A stretch of 64,000 nucleotides of DNA from Jeotgalibacillus proteolyticus (GCF_002926065.1 NZ_PREZ01000002.1:1-64000); one strand, 5' to 3'; counted from the stretch's first letter, positions 16,092 through 25,504 are shown. The notes: generated by a model not told the origin, from the letters alone. Numbers and translations: made by a program.

Positions 16092-17185
16092 TGATAGGTT
16101 CTTCCTTTCCAAACGTAGCCTTTCTTGCGAATCGACTGAACTACCGAGCTCCAGATCAATGCTGTTAATGCGATAGCTGAAAGCGGCATTAGCAAAAAGT
16201 GAATACGGCTTCCTTTTGTGGCAAAATCTATTATTGCAGCTTGAAGCCATACAAAAAGCAGTGGGAGCATAAGGAACCATTGCTGCATGATAAATCCTGT
16301 AATTGCAAGTACGAAAGGTCCAGCGTAAAAAAGAAGATAAAATAAACTGACGCCAATGGCAGCTGTGATGGACTTTCCGAGCCCGGTGTATATATTCTTT
16401 AAAAACCCCTCCCACACCTCTTTATTTGTTTCGTACATAAAGCAGGTTACAGAAGGGGTTACATTTGCTAAAGTAGCTTTAAATCCATGTTTTTTCAGCT
16501 TCCTCGTAATCGCAATGTCTTCAATCAGGGAGCTCTTGACTGATTCATGGCCTCCGATTTCTACGTAAGCTTCTTTTTCAAAAAACATAAATGCGCCATG
16601 TGCAGCAGTAAAGGCCTCCCATGTTGTCCGGTTAGCAGCAAGATTCGGCAGATGAAAGAAAATAAAGAAATGCTGAAGAGGAACAAGCAGCCTTCCTACA
16701 AATGGCCGGACCGGGAATTGAGGAAACCCGGTAACCAGACGGGAATTAAATTTCTCCATCACATGCATTGCCTGCTCGATGGCAGCAGGCTTAACACGCA
16801 CGTCAGCGTCAAGAAACAAAAAGTAGTCTCCCGAGGCATAATGGCCGAGCTGGTGGCAGGCATGAACTTTACCGACCCACCCTTTTTTCAGCTCTTTTCC
16901 ATTTTTAATAGAAAAGCGGTTGTCGTTTTTAGTTAACGTATGTAATAACGCGAGTGTCTTATCTGTAGAATGATCATCTAAAAGAATAAATTCAATTGAA
17001 GGATACGTGAGCTCCTTCAAACAGTTAATCAACCCTTTAACATTTCTTTCTTCATTTCGCAAGGGAACCAGGACAGAAACCTTCCCTGTTAAATGATGAT
17101 TCCCTGAACTTAATCTCGGCATCGTCAGGATATTTACGAAGGTAAATAAAACAAATAAAGCTAATAGGATCGTAAAGTAAATCAT
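16088..17185 (-). CDS. CrtQ-like family 2 glycosyltransferase
   Basis: Membrane-bound GT2 enzyme of 365 residues. After an N-terminal membrane segment it has SVLVPLRNEERN, LLDDHSTDKT and FLDADVRVKP (the DxD metal site) and ends in several transmembrane helices. This layout matches 4,4'-diaponeurosporenoate glycosyltransferase (CrtQ), which glucosylates the carboxyl end of C30 carotenoids. Four-base overlaps with both neighbours make it the third gene of the carotenoid operon. The sugar and the acceptor are inferred from family and context. Confidence 0.83.
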   Translation of the reverse strand: MIYFTILLALFVLFTFVNILTMPRLSSGNHHLTGKVSVLVPLRNEERNVKGLINCLKELTYPSIEFILLDDHSTDKTLALLHTLTKNDNRFSIKNGKELKKGWVGKVHACHQLGHYASGDYFLFLDADVRVKPAAIEQAMHVMEKFNSRLVTGFPQFPVRPFVGRLLVPLQHFFIFFHLPNLAANRTTWEAFTAAHGAFMFFEKEAYVEIGGHESVKSSLIEDIAITRKLKKHGFKATLANVTPSVTCFMYETNKEVWEGFLKNIYTGLGKSITAAIGVSLFYLLFYAGPFVLAITGFIMQQWFLMLPLLFVWLQAAIIDFATKGSRIHFLLMPLSAIALTALIWSSVVQSIRKKGYVWKGRTYQ

Positions 17186-17919
17186 GCTTTACTCCTTTTT
17201 TTAATCGGTTTTTTCATCCATTGCAGCCATTCACTAGCTGTTTTCGAGCCTTTTTTTATTGTTTTGTAATTTCCAAGCCGTTCATGGATAAGATCGTCTC
17301 TTATGCTATTGACAAGAGCTTCATGCTTTTCACGGAGAAGGTCAGTTTTTTCTCTTCTATTCAGATGCAAAAATTGACTTAAAGATAAGCTGTCCTGAAT
17401 ACGAAGAAAAAGCTCCGGTCTTTGATCATGTCTGAAGCTGTAATAGGATCCGACTAATATAATTTCTAGCTCTTCTTTTTTTTCCATGAGATAAGCAGGA
17501 CCGTTAAAATAGGAAAACGGTCTTTTTTCAATATGTTCTTCCCTGCCTTGAGGGAAAATCCAGACACTTTTCTTTTCTGCTAAAAGATTATGGGCAAATG
17601 ACAGTGCCTTGATTAAATCCTTTGGAGACGAGGGGTCTACAGGAAATGCTCCTATCTTTTCAAAAAAGGAGAATTCCTCCATCCCCTTTTTGCTCATCAT
17701 AGCAAAGGCATCTTCCTGCATAATTGTTTTATTTAAATAAAAAATGAGCAGCCCGTCCCACCAGCTTGAGTGATTCATTAAATATAGCTTTGCCCCGGCT
17801 TGATGTTTATTGTCTCGTTGATCATCAAGATAAATACAGTAAAAATGCTTTTTAAACTGGTAATGAAGAAAGCTTGTAAGCAGTGCTTCTGTTCTTTTTG
17901 ATTTTTTATTGAGATTCAT
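17182..17919 (-). CDS. PlsC-like acyltransferase of the carotenoid operon
   Basis: A 245-residue acyltransferase of the 1-acylglycerol-3-phosphate type. The HX4D motif reads NHSSWWD and the third block FPQGREE in place of FPEGTRS. In staphyloxanthin-type pathways, an acyltransferase adds a fatty acid to the glucosyl carotenoid; a PlsC-like enzyme beside CrtQ would fit that step, although CrtO of Staphylococcus belongs to a different family. It overlaps the upstream gene by 14 bases and the downstream one by four. A phospholipid role cannot be excluded from sequence alone. Confidence 0.82.
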   Translation of the reverse strand: MNLNKKSKRTEALLTSFLHYQFKKHFYCIYLDDQRDNKHQAGAKLYLMNHSSWWDGLLIFYLNKTIMQEDAFAMMSKKGMEEFSFFEKIGAFPVDPSSPKDLIKALSFAHNLLAEKKSVWIFPQGREEHIEKRPFSYFNGPAYLMEKKEELEIILVGSYYSFRHDQRPELFLRIQDSLSLSQFLHLNRREKTDLLREKHEALVNSIRDDLIHERLGNYKTIKKGSKTASEWLQWMKKPIKKRSKA

Positions 17920-18679
17920 TAATTAGAAATCTCCTTCCTGCCCACTGGAGTAGAAAGGTCACAGCAAGGGCTGAGCCCGTTACAAAAACTGCAGTAAAAA
18001 GACCTGCTACTAAGGAGGTGACCACAAACATCCCAATCATCATTCCATATAGCCATTTCATTCTCCTATTCCATAAGGAGCTGTACGAGGTATTTCGAAA
18101 CGTAATCCATAAATAAAGCAAAAGCTGGATGCCAAATGATACAGAGAACCAGCCAATAAAATTCTGATTTGGTATGCCGTAATAAGGACCTGTATTTTCC
18201 CAAACCCAATATTCTTTAGCTACAAATGCAACAGGGTCAATGATGAGATCCATACAGACGGCAAGCATAGAGGTAATGAGTGCATACCCAATCCATCTTC
18301 CAAACGAAAAAGAATGGGTAAGCCAGGCTCTCGCAATCGCCATAGAAGTAAAAATCACCATTACCCAGGCAAAGCCGATCGTAAGCGGTACACCAAAAAC
18401 CTGTACGCCAAAATCTTTTTCATAATGATACGCCCCAAAAACCCATCCGTACTTCACGCCAAGAGATTCCGCCCACATTGTAAAAGCCGTAATAATAGCT
18501 GAAAATAAAAGTCCTGCTCTTTTGCCGAGGATTTGCACTGCATAAATAATGGCGAGTGCTCCTGCTAAATAAAGAAAAACTGCATTTGCCCATTCTAAAA
18601 ATGGAGGCAGGATATCAAATCCCACCAGAATAACGCCGATTGAATACCAAACGAGAAATAGCTTCCATACCCAATTCAT
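17906..18679 (-). CDS. CruF-like carotenoid biosynthesis membrane protein (DUF422)
   Basis: Integral membrane protein of 257 residues with about seven transmembrane segments. Motifs of the CruF/DUF422 carotenoid family are visible: WAESLGVKYGWVFGAYHY, DLIIDPVAFVAKEYWVWE and NTGPYYGIPNQNFIGWF. Characterised members hydrate the terminal psi-end double bond of acyclic carotenoids. Here it heads the operon, preceded by GAGGGTTAAGGA. With CrtQ and an acyltransferase, this suggests a hydroxylated, glycosylated and acylated C30 pigment such as the 5-glucosyl-dihydro-diapolycopenoates reported in Planococcus. The product is inference. Confidence 0.85.
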   Translation of the reverse strand: MNWVWKLFLVWYSIGVILVGFDILPPFLEWANAVFLYLAGALAIIYAVQILGKRAGLLFSAIITAFTMWAESLGVKYGWVFGAYHYEKDFGVQVFGVPLTIGFAWVMVIFTSMAIARAWLTHSFSFGRWIGYALITSMLAVCMDLIIDPVAFVAKEYWVWENTGPYYGIPNQNFIGWFSVSFGIQLLLYLWITFRNTSYSSLWNRRMKWLYGMMIGMFVVTSLVAGLFTAVFVTGSALAVTFLLQWAGRRFLINESQ

Positions 18680-18781
18680 TCCTTAACCCTCAATCCCTTC
18701 TCATGAACTGTAATTGCTTTTATGCTATAATTCTACTGTTTGAGTTAATGATAATTATGTAAGCAGAGAGCAGGGGTATTT

Positions 18782-20143
18782 TTGGAACAAACGTATACTA
18801 AAAAAGAAAAAGTAAAGCAATTATCGATCATTTTAGTTCCTATTCTCGTCACCCAGCTTGGATTGTTTGCGATGAATTTCTTTGACACGATAATGTCTGG
18901 TCAGTATTCAACTGAGGATCTAGCAGGAGTTGCGATTGGCTCCTCCCTATGGATGCCGGTTTTCACCGGACTTTCAGGAATCCTGATGTCGATTACTCCC
19001 ATCGTAGCACAGCTGGTTGGTGCAAAAAAAGAAAAAGAGGTACCGCAATCGGTTATCCAGGGTATTTATGTGTCGATCATCATGGCGCTGATCGTCGTTA
19101 TTGCCGGTTATTTTGCCCTGTCACCTATATTAAATGCCATGAATATTGATGCTGAGGTTAGACGAATAGCCTACCAGTATTTAATCGCCTTATCGTTTGG
19201 GATTCTCCCGTTATTTATCTATAACGTCCTGAGGTCATTTATTGACGCACTTGGCCTGACAAGAATCTCGATGTTCATTACACTTATGTCTCTTCCCTTA
19301 AATATTATCTTTAATTACGTCCTGATTTTCGGTAAACTGGGTCTGCCGGCATTAGGCGGCGTGGGAGCAGGTGTGGCCTCAGCTATCACTTACTGGCTTA
19401 TAGCAGCCATATCCATTTTTATAATCCACCGTAATAGACCCTTTAAGTTATATCAGCTCTTTAGCAGAATTTACGGAGTTTCTTTTTCAAAATGGAAGGA
19501 AATATTAGTGATCGGTATTCCAATTGGCTTTTCAATCTTTTTTGAAACAAGTATTTTCTCTGCTGTCACCCTTTTCATGAGCAGTTATTCTACTGAAGTA
19601 GTAGCCGCTCATCAGGCAGCGATTAATTTCTCATCCTTTCTTTATATGATTCCTTTGAGTATCGCGATGGCGCTTACAATTGTAGTCGGTTTTGAGGTAG
19701 GCGCAGGGCGTATGAAGGATGCGAAGCTATATAGCTGGATGGGTGTAGGAGTTGCGGTGACTATTTCGGCTGTTCTGGGGCTGATCGTTCTCTTTTTTAG
19801 AGAGCCAGTTGCTTCCATCTATGTTAAAGACAAGCAAGTTATCGCTCTTACAGCCCAATTTCTTTTCTTTGCTGTGCTGTTCCAGCTTTCTGATGCTGTG
19901 CAGGCATCCGTCCAGGGTGTGCTCAGAGGTTATAAGGATGTAAACATTACCTTAATTATGACGATGATTTCCTATTGGGTTATCGGACTTCCGGGCGGCT
20001 ATTTAATGGCTAATTATACGGACCTAGCTTATTTTGGCTATTGGTTAGGGTTGATTGCCGGACTCACTGCTGGAGCGGTTACGTTAACGGTGCGGCTTCT
20101 TATTTTACAAAAGAGGCGATCTTCACAGGTCTCGAAAGTTTAA
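18782..20143 (+). CDS. MATE family multidrug efflux transporter
   Basis: Twelve-helix multidrug and toxin extrusion protein of 453 residues, probably Na+ or H+ coupled. Each half has the usual MATE pattern: QLGLFAMNFFDTIMSGQYS in the first helix and FFETSIFSAVTLFMS in the seventh, with AGVAIGSSLW and AAHQAAINFSSF as repeat-equivalent segments. It starts at TTG with AGGGG seven to eight bases upstream. It is a single-gene transcript, divergent from the carotenoid operon. The substrate is unknown. Confidence 0.92.
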   Translation: MEQTYTKKEKVKQLSIILVPILVTQLGLFAMNFFDTIMSGQYSTEDLAGVAIGSSLWMPVFTGLSGILMSITPIVAQLVGAKKEKEVPQSVIQGIYVSIIMALIVVIAGYFALSPILNAMNIDAEVRRIAYQYLIALSFGILPLFIYNVLRSFIDALGLTRISMFITLMSLPLNIIFNYVLIFGKLGLPALGGVGAGVASAITYWLIAAISIFIIHRNRPFKLYQLFSRIYGVSFSKWKEILVIGIPIGFSIFFETSIFSAVTLFMSSYSTEVVAAHQAAINFSSFLYMIPLSIAMALTIVVGFEVGAGRMKDAKLYSWMGVGVAVTISAVLGLIVLFFREPVASIYVKDKQVIALTAQFLFFAVLFQLSDAVQASVQGVLRGYKDVNITLIMTMISYWVIGLPGGYLMANYTDLAYFGYWLGLIAGLTAGAVTLTVRLLILQKRRSSQVSKV

Positions 20144-20179
20144 TTCGCTTTTAACCAAAATGAATTTGCAGTAAAACAT

Positions 20180-20212
20180 AAAAGCTGTACAGACTGGGTC
20201 TGTACAGCTTTT
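20180..20212. terminator. Bidirectional terminator
   Basis: Fifteen-base arms AAAAGCTGTACAGAC (20180-20194) and GTCTGTACAGCTTTT (20198-20212), between the converging MATE and gerAC-like genes. Confidence 0.92.
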
Positions 20213-20213
20213 A

Positions 20214-21311
20214 TTAATCAATCAAACCGGTGCCAATAAGTTTAAAATCCACTTCTACTATTACCGGAAGCTCTGCATATTTATCCTTCCAGGTTTTCTC
20301 ATCCCAATGTTGAGGATGAAAAGCCGCAACTTTCCTCCCTATCCCGAAGCCGTCTGATTTCGCCTCCTGCATTATGCCTACCAGCTCTTCTGCGTCCTTT
20401 TTTATTTCTTTTGTCCACCACTCTTCGACTTCCCTCATCGCTTTTTCATCAGGTACTAGCGGTGCATATTCAGTAACAACCGCTTTGATTTGAATCTTAA
20501 TGGTGGTGGCAAGAGTGGCATTATTCTCTATTTTTATTTTTGCTTTCCCCATAGTCGTTTCAATCGTCATATAATTTCCAGTCTCAGGCTCTTCTTTTTC
20601 CTTATATTTCCTTGTTAAGCGTACAACATTTCCTAATTTGTTATTAATTAAATTAAATAAAGTTGCTTGTTCCTGAGATAAGACCGTACCGGTAAATTTC
20701 TTATCATTAAACAGAGCGATACCTGAAACCTCTCCCCTGTTCGTCTGTTCATCAAAGGCCAAGTAAGGCAGATACAAATCCTGACCGGGATCAAATAATA
20801 GAGTGCAGGCATATTGGAGACTCATTTTAGGCATTAAACTCACAAACTCCGCACTTCTAATTAAACCCGTAAAATACTCAGTTGTGTTTTTTTGAGTGGC
20901 CAAGGGCTTGTGTAATAAGTCTCCAGCTTTTCCTTCTACTACAGCAAGCCTTGCACTCAAGTTATTATGCGGATTACGGTAAAGAGCATCCAAATAAAAG
21001 TATATATCCTCCTTTGCCAAATCCTCTCCCATCATGATAAGCTGAAGCTTGCTGTAATCAATATTCTCAGCAGACTTTGAATTAGCAATATACCTTGCGT
21101 CTCTTATGGTTCGACCCACCTGATAGATGCTTGAGCCCTCTGTATGAAACTGGTCAAAGGGTGGTACGTAAATATTAATTGCTACCTCGTCTCCTTCCTT
21201 GTCCATCCCCATGGTATACACCAGATATGCATCCTTTAAAAGACGTTCATCCCAGCAGCCGGTTAGCAGAAGTGACGAACAGATTACTAAAAGCAGGCTT
21301 TTTATCTTCAT
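20214..21311 (-). CDS. Ger(x)C family germinant receptor lipoprotein (C subunit)
   Basis: The C subunit of a GerA-type nutrient receptor in the spore inner membrane. The 365-residue precursor has a type II signal peptide with lipobox LLLTGCW (Cys18) and the GerAC layout: DERLLKDAYLVYTMGMDKEG at the N-terminus, a middle domain, and a C-terminal domain with FHPQHWDEKTWK. The start overlaps the end of the B-subunit gene by four bases (ATGA). It is the third gene of the receptor operon. The germinant is unknown. Confidence 0.92.
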   Translation of the reverse strand: MKIKSLLLVICSSLLLTGCWDERLLKDAYLVYTMGMDKEGDEVAINIYVPPFDQFHTEGSSIYQVGRTIRDARYIANSKSAENIDYSKLQLIMMGEDLAKEDIYFYLDALYRNPHNNLSARLAVVEGKAGDLLHKPLATQKNTTEYFTGLIRSAEFVSLMPKMSLQYACTLLFDPGQDLYLPYLAFDEQTNRGEVSGIALFNDKKFTGTVLSQEQATLFNLINNKLGNVVRLTRKYKEKEEPETGNYMTIETTMGKAKIKIENNATLATTIKIQIKAVVTEYAPLVPDEKAMREVEEWWTKEIKKDAEELVGIMQEAKSDGFGIGRKVAAFHPQHWDEKTWKDKYAELPVIVEVDFKLIGTGLID

Positions 21312-22405
21312 GCACTCTGCTCCTTTCGATTCTTTTTCTTAAACAGCGAAATCAAAAGAATAACAAAAGGAATTGCGATGCTGAATAAGATTGATATCTT
21401 CATTAACAGATCTGTCCATTCCGCAACCTCAGTTTCGGTTTCAGGAAAGAACGAAATTCCATATACAATGATAATAATCAAGTACACCATTTTCGTATGC
21501 TTTTCTTGATTAAAGACACGCCCGAGTGTATTCGCGCCAAGAAATAAATAGCTTGTAAACGACGAACAGGCAATCATCATCCAGATGGTGAGAAAAATTA
21601 AATCGATCCTCTGAACCACTGTAAATTCAAGGGCCTTCATTATATAAAGCACGGGGTAAGGAACGATAATCATTTCGTCTACATAAAAAAATATTTGGGT
21701 AGTGACAATAACAAAAATGTAGAATACAGTTACAAACAAGGTTCCAAAGGAAGCTATTTTAAGATTTTTTGCTTTATCACGTTTTACATAGGAGCCAAAA
21801 AATAAAAAAGCTTCAAAGCCAATTAATGCAAAAATGGCAGGCTGAACCCCTTTAATGATTGAATCTGTGCCGGTTCCTCCAATCGGAAATAAGTAGAGAT
21901 ACTGCGGATTCGACAGATAAACCCAGAATAACGAAAATACGAGCACCGGTATTAAAAAGGAAATCAGCATCTTAAACCGGGCAAGGATAACGACTGATTC
22001 ACGTGCCAGATAAACAGCAGGGATAATGTATAAAAGAAGAACAACCCATTTTGGGGTCTCTTCAAAAATCCAGCTTGTAATAACCTGCTCAAATCCATTT
22101 AATGAAATGACCATTACATACATAAAATAGGCGAGATAAAGAACTGCAATGGTCCTCCCGATGAATTTCCCCAGACATTTTTCAATCATGTCAAAATAGG
22201 TGTTTTCAGGATATTTCATTAGAAGAAAGAAATAAGTCAATAACACCAGCTGAATAAGTAGCCCGGCGAGCAGCATCGATATCCATGCATCATGCTTTGC
22301 GACCTTAGAGATATCGGTTGGCATAGCCAGGATCGCGATCCCGATTTGTGTCTGAACGATAATAAAAAAAAGCTGCCAGCCAGTTATTTCATTTTTCGCG
22401 TTCAT
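21308..22405 (-). CDS. GerAB-type germinant receptor permease (B subunit)
   Basis: Endospore germination permease of the APC superfamily, about 365 residues with ten transmembrane segments. TGWQLFFIIVQTQIGIAIL is the first helix, including the discontinuous-helix glycine characteristic of the germinant-binding site. The open frame reaches 22456, but the ATG at 22405 has GGTGG in place and a 17-base overlap with the A-subunit gene. The B subunit is thought to bind the nutrient germinant. Confidence 0.92.
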   Translation of the reverse strand: MNAKNEITGWQLFFIIVQTQIGIAILAMPTDISKVAKHDAWISMLLAGLLIQLVLLTYFFLLMKYPENTYFDMIEKCLGKFIGRTIAVLYLAYFMYVMVISLNGFEQVITSWIFEETPKWVVLLLYIIPAVYLARESVVILARFKMLISFLIPVLVFSLFWVYLSNPQYLYLFPIGGTGTDSIIKGVQPAIFALIGFEAFLFFGSYVKRDKAKNLKIASFGTLFVTVFYIFVIVTTQIFFYVDEMIIVPYPVLYIMKALEFTVVQRIDLIFLTIWMMIACSSFTSYLFLGANTLGRVFNQEKHTKMVYLIIIIVYGISFFPETETEVAEWTDLLMKISILFSIAIPFVILLISLFKKKNRKEQSA

Positions 22406-23891
22406 TTTTCCACCACCTGCTGTCGCCCTGCCTTTTTTTATCGATTGGTGAAGCACCTGGAGGACGCTTATTTTGAAGCCATGACGGCATTCTGATAAAC
22501 ATGTCCTTTAAACTGGATATATGAAAGGGTGCCAGAGGTGTTAAGTAAGGCGACCTTAGAGATTCCAGCTTCACTAAATGAATCGTCAGAAGCATCAGAC
22601 CAATAGCAATTCCATAAAAACCAAAACCTGACGCTAAAAGCATGAAAGGAAAACGAAGAATTCGAACGGTTGTATTCATTTCCACTGAAGGCACGACGAA
22701 TGAAGAAATAGCTGTTAAGGCAACGACGATAATCATTAAGTTAGAAATTAATCCTGCATTTACAACCGCATCCCCAATTACGAGACCGCCTACAATCCCG
22801 ATTGTCTGCCCAATCGGGTTAGGAAGTCTTATCCCTGCTTCCCTGATTAACTCAATGGTCAGTTCAAGCAATAAAGCTTCAACAATCGGGCGATACGGAA
22901 CCCCTTCAACAGCCCGTCTTGCCGGAAGGGCCAGATCATCAGGCAGAATTTCAAAATGAAAGCCGATGACGGCTATATAAAGAGCTGGTAGAAAAACCGC
23001 AATGACAAAGCTTAATATACGGAGAAGCCGGTAAAAGGTTCCCACCAGGAATCGCCCATTGTAGTCATCAGGTGATTGATAGAAAGCAAAAAAGTTTACA
23101 GGACCAATTAATGCAGTAGGTGATCCCTCCATCATTAAAGCAATGCGTCCTTCAGCTAAATTAGCTGCAACCCGGTCCGGCCTTTCAGTATTCAAAAATT
23201 GCGGAAAAGGCGACCAGCTGTTATCTTCGATAAATTCCTCAATGTATCCGATACTGAAAGCCATATCACTGTCAATTGCCTGAACCCGCATGATGTACTC
23301 TTCGACAACCATTTGGTTTGCGATATTATCAAGATAAATTAAGACACAGGTTGAATTCGTTTCTTTTCCAATTGTTAAATAGCGAACAACGAGATTCTTT
23401 GATCGCATCTTTGACCTGATTTGATTAATATTGGTTAAAACACTTTCATTAAACCCCGCATGGGATCCTCGAACGACCTGTTCATTTTTTGGTTCTTCAA
23501 TGGCTCTGAATCGGTTTAACGGACATATTAAGGAAAATCCGGTCCAACCGTTATCATTTAATATCCATAGAACGGCTTCACCTTTAACAATCCGCAGTCC
23601 GATGTCATTAATTGAACTGTCAGCTTTGATTATCTGGAAATCCGAGGTGGTAGCCACTTCTCCCACCTCCCACATGGACCGTTGAAACCATTCCAAAAGC
23701 TCTTCCAGCCTTTCGCGGTCAACAAGTGTTTCTATGTACATACAAAAGGCTTCGCCCTCGTCAACTGATATATCACGTTTAATAAAGTCCTGCGTATTTC
23801 CAAGAAAAAAAGATACTTCTTTAAACAGCTCAGGAATTGACACCATTTCAATTATCTTCTTATCCTGGTTAATCCTTTTATCTTTATCCAT
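22389..23891 (-). CDS. GerAA-type germinant receptor (A subunit)
   Basis: A-subunit of a GerA-type receptor, 500 residues. The cytoplasmic N-terminal domain (to about residue 260) contains the conserved RPDRVAANLAEGRIALMMEG (20 residues) and is followed by about five transmembrane segments with VPYRPIVEALLLELTIELIREAGIRLP (shortened: ELIREAGIRLP) and a short basic tail. Current models treat the A subunits as the oligomeric ion channel. GGGGGTGAT precedes the ATG, and a sigma-G-like promoter lies about 40 bases upstream. It is the first gene of the operon. Confidence 0.93.
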   Translation of the reverse strand: MDKDKRINQDKKIIEMVSIPELFKEVSFFLGNTQDFIKRDISVDEGEAFCMYIETLVDRERLEELLEWFQRSMWEVGEVATTSDFQIIKADSSINDIGLRIVKGEAVLWILNDNGWTGFSLICPLNRFRAIEEPKNEQVVRGSHAGFNESVLTNINQIRSKMRSKNLVVRYLTIGKETNSTCVLIYLDNIANQMVVEEYIMRVQAIDSDMAFSIGYIEEFIEDNSWSPFPQFLNTERPDRVAANLAEGRIALMMEGSPTALIGPVNFFAFYQSPDDYNGRFLVGTFYRLLRILSFVIAVFLPALYIAVIGFHFEILPDDLALPARRAVEGVPYRPIVEALLLELTIELIREAGIRLPNPIGQTIGIVGGLVIGDAVVNAGLISNLMIIVVALTAISSFVVPSVEMNTTVRILRFPFMLLASGFGFYGIAIGLMLLTIHLVKLESLRSPYLTPLAPFHISSLKDMFIRMPSWLQNKRPPGASPIDKKRQGDSRWWKNEREK

Positions 23892-23920
23892 GGTGTATCA
23901 CCCCCTGAACATACTTTCTA

Positions 23921-23951
23921 TAGTATGTGGAGTAATCATCCATTTCATTCA
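23921..23951 (-). promoter_or_regulatory. Sigma-G-like promoter of the ger operon
   Basis: On the minus strand, -35 TGAATG (23951-23946) and -10 CATACTA (23927-23921) are separated by 18 bases. These match the forespore sigma-G consensus (GHATR and CATnnTA), as expected for germinant receptor operons. Confidence 0.65.
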
Positions 23952-24065
23952 AAAATGGGCATTATTCATGGGTTTTTAAGATTATTGACACGTAATGATA
24001 GAATTACTTTTCAAGAAGCTGTTGGAAAAATAATAATACCCTAACTATGAGGATAAATATAAAAA

Positions 24066-24102
24066 AAGAAGCAAAACTGACGTTCTGTCAGCTTTGCTTC
24101 TT
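24066..24102 (-). terminator. Terminator of the CAP-domain gene
   Basis: Sixteen-base arms, AAGAAGCAAAACTGAC and GTCAGCTTTGCTTCTT with one mismatch, followed on the minus strand by a T run. Confidence 0.88.
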
Positions 24103-24115
24103 GTAAGAAATTTTA

Positions 24116-24913
24116 TTATTTACTAATAAACATTTGAGTCCAGTAATTTCCGCTTTCAACATGCCCTACACCAATATGAGTGTATGAAGAGCTCATAATA
24201 TTTTTACGGTGGCCTTCACTGTTCATCCATGCTTGTACAACTTCCTCGGGAGAGCTTTGACCCATGGCAATGTTTTCTCCTGCAGCTCTGTAATCAATTC
24301 CGTAAGCTGTCATCATGTCAAATGGAGAGCCATGTGTCGGGCTAGTATGAGAAAAGTAATTATTTTTCTGCATATCGGCAGATTTATCCTTTGCTACTTT
24401 GCTAAGCTCAGTATCAAGTTCAAGTGCCGGCAAACCTTCTTTTGCACGCTCAGCATTCGTTAGATCAACTACCTGCTGTTCATAGCTTGAAACTTCTGAT
24501 GCCTGTTGTGGCTCTTCTTGCTTCTCTTGCGTTACTTCCTGAGCAGATTGTTCTGGCTGCTGTTCGTTTGCTTGTTCAGCTGGAGCTGGAGCTTCTGCTG
24601 GAGCTTCTGCTGGAGCTTCACTCGCTGGCTGCTGTGTTTTTGGCTCTTCAGCCTGTTTTGGAGCAGATTGAGCTTTACCTTCTTTTAAAGAAGCAAGGTC
24701 AATATTGTACTTTTTAAGCTCTGCATTAACTTTTTCCCAATCTAGTTGATTAATAGCCTGACCGTTTCCTGCAAAGCAGTTAATCAGTTCTATTTGTTTT
24801 TCTTTTGAAATTTGAGATGGTGCTTCCTGAGCTGAAGCCTGTGAAGACGCTGCCGGTGAAATGAGAAGTGCTACTGCTGCAGCTCCTGAAATTAATAATG
24901 ATTTCCCTTTCAT
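24116..24913 (-). CDS. ykwD: Secreted CAP-domain protein (YkwD-like)
   Basis: Exported protein of about 265 residues. Signal peptide (KGKSLLISGAAAVALLIS...SSQASAQ), a short helical N-domain, an acidic Pro/Glu/Ala/Gln linker with EAPAEAPAEAPAPAEQ (about residues 90-140), and a C-terminal CAP (SCP/PR-1) domain of about 125 residues. The CAP signatures DLTNAERAKEGLPAL, HTSPTHGSPFDMM, AGENIAMGQSSPEEVV and WMNSEGHRKNIM are complete. The biochemical activity of bacterial CAP proteins is poorly defined. The frame opens at 24931, but AAGGAGGA is spaced for the ATG at 24913. Confidence 0.9.
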   Translation of the reverse strand: MKGKSLLISGAAAVALLISPAASSQASAQEAPSQISKEKQIELINCFAGNGQAINQLDWEKVNAELKKYNIDLASLKEGKAQSAPKQAEEPKTQQPASEAPAEAPAEAPAPAEQANEQQPEQSAQEVTQEKQEEPQQASEVSSYEQQVVDLTNAERAKEGLPALELDTELSKVAKDKSADMQKNNYFSHTSPTHGSPFDMMTAYGIDYRAAGENIAMGQSSPEEVVQAWMNSEGHRKNIMSSSYTHIGVGHVESGNYWTQMFISK

Positions 24914-25225
24914 GAATACTTCCTCCTTCATAATCTTTGATTCGTCGTCTCTTCGACACTCTTATCCTATCATTGATTTTTTGTAATATTTATGGCTGAT
25001 ATTGGATATAAAGCACTAAATTAAAAGACTTCAAGTAAAATAGTAAATTTTAGGAATACTAAAAAGCAAACCCCTTGCCAGCAAAGGGTTTGCTAAATTA
25101 TTCATAATTAGGAAAGGGTTTAAAGAACTAGGAAATTTAAAGAGTGAACACTAAATTTTAACGAAAAAAAGAGGTTGACAGCGGTTCAACTAGCTTTATT
25201 AATTTACAAGTGTTACAGATTTATG
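24914..25225. other. Non-coding gap with hairpins
   Basis: No gene is seen. The stretch contains a hairpin with arms AGCAAACCC and GGGTTTGCT at about 25065-25094 and a GTTGA/TCAAC stem at about 25173-25189 with a minus-strand T run. The latter probably ends the CobW operon. Confidence 0.5.
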
Positions 25226-25504
25226 TCATTCTTCCCCTTCTCTAATAGTTCGATGAAGTTCTGTAAAAAAATGTATTAATTCGATTTTTTCTTCCCGATC
25301 TAGAGATGAAGTTATGATACGTTCAACAGCCAGAATGTACTTTTCCTCAGGTGATTTTCTTACCCTTGGATGGGTTAATTCATCAAGCAGCTCCCGCTTT
25401 ATCGATTGAGACAGGATTTCCAATGACGATGCTTTTGAGTTAAGCAGACGATTTTTCCATAATGACTTATAGGCATCCAATAGCTGCTCCGGAGTCAACC
25501 TCAT
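25226..25504 (-). CDS. Unknown 92-residue partner of the CobW GTPase
   Basis: I do not recognise this family. It is a charged, mostly helical protein starting MRLTPEQLLDAYKSLWKNRL, with a conserved-looking central ELLDELTHPRVRKSPEEKY and an acidic end. No cysteine or metal motif is visible. Its start codon overlaps the last codon of the CobW-type gene (ATGA), so it is translationally coupled. That suggests it acts with, or is a client of, the metallochaperone. Confidence 0.72.
   Translation of the reverse strand: MRLTPEQLLDAYKSLWKNRLLNSKASSLEILSQSIKRELLDELTHPRVRKSPEEKYILAVERIITSSLDREEKIELIHFFTELHRTIREGEE

Noticed and set aside
16092-16415. N-terminal extension of the CrtN-family gene
   Set aside because: Lies inside the upstream glycosyltransferase gene in another frame; the FAD-binding start at 16091 has the coupled ATGA.
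24560-24620. Short tandem repeat as CRISPR or minisatellite
   Set aside because: The repeat encodes EAPA units within the YkwD-like linker; no spacers or longer array.
24424-24717. Leucine-rich plus-strand frame opposite the CAP-domain gene
   Set aside because: It is the shadow of the repetitive Pro/Glu/Ala/Gln linker on the opposite strand.
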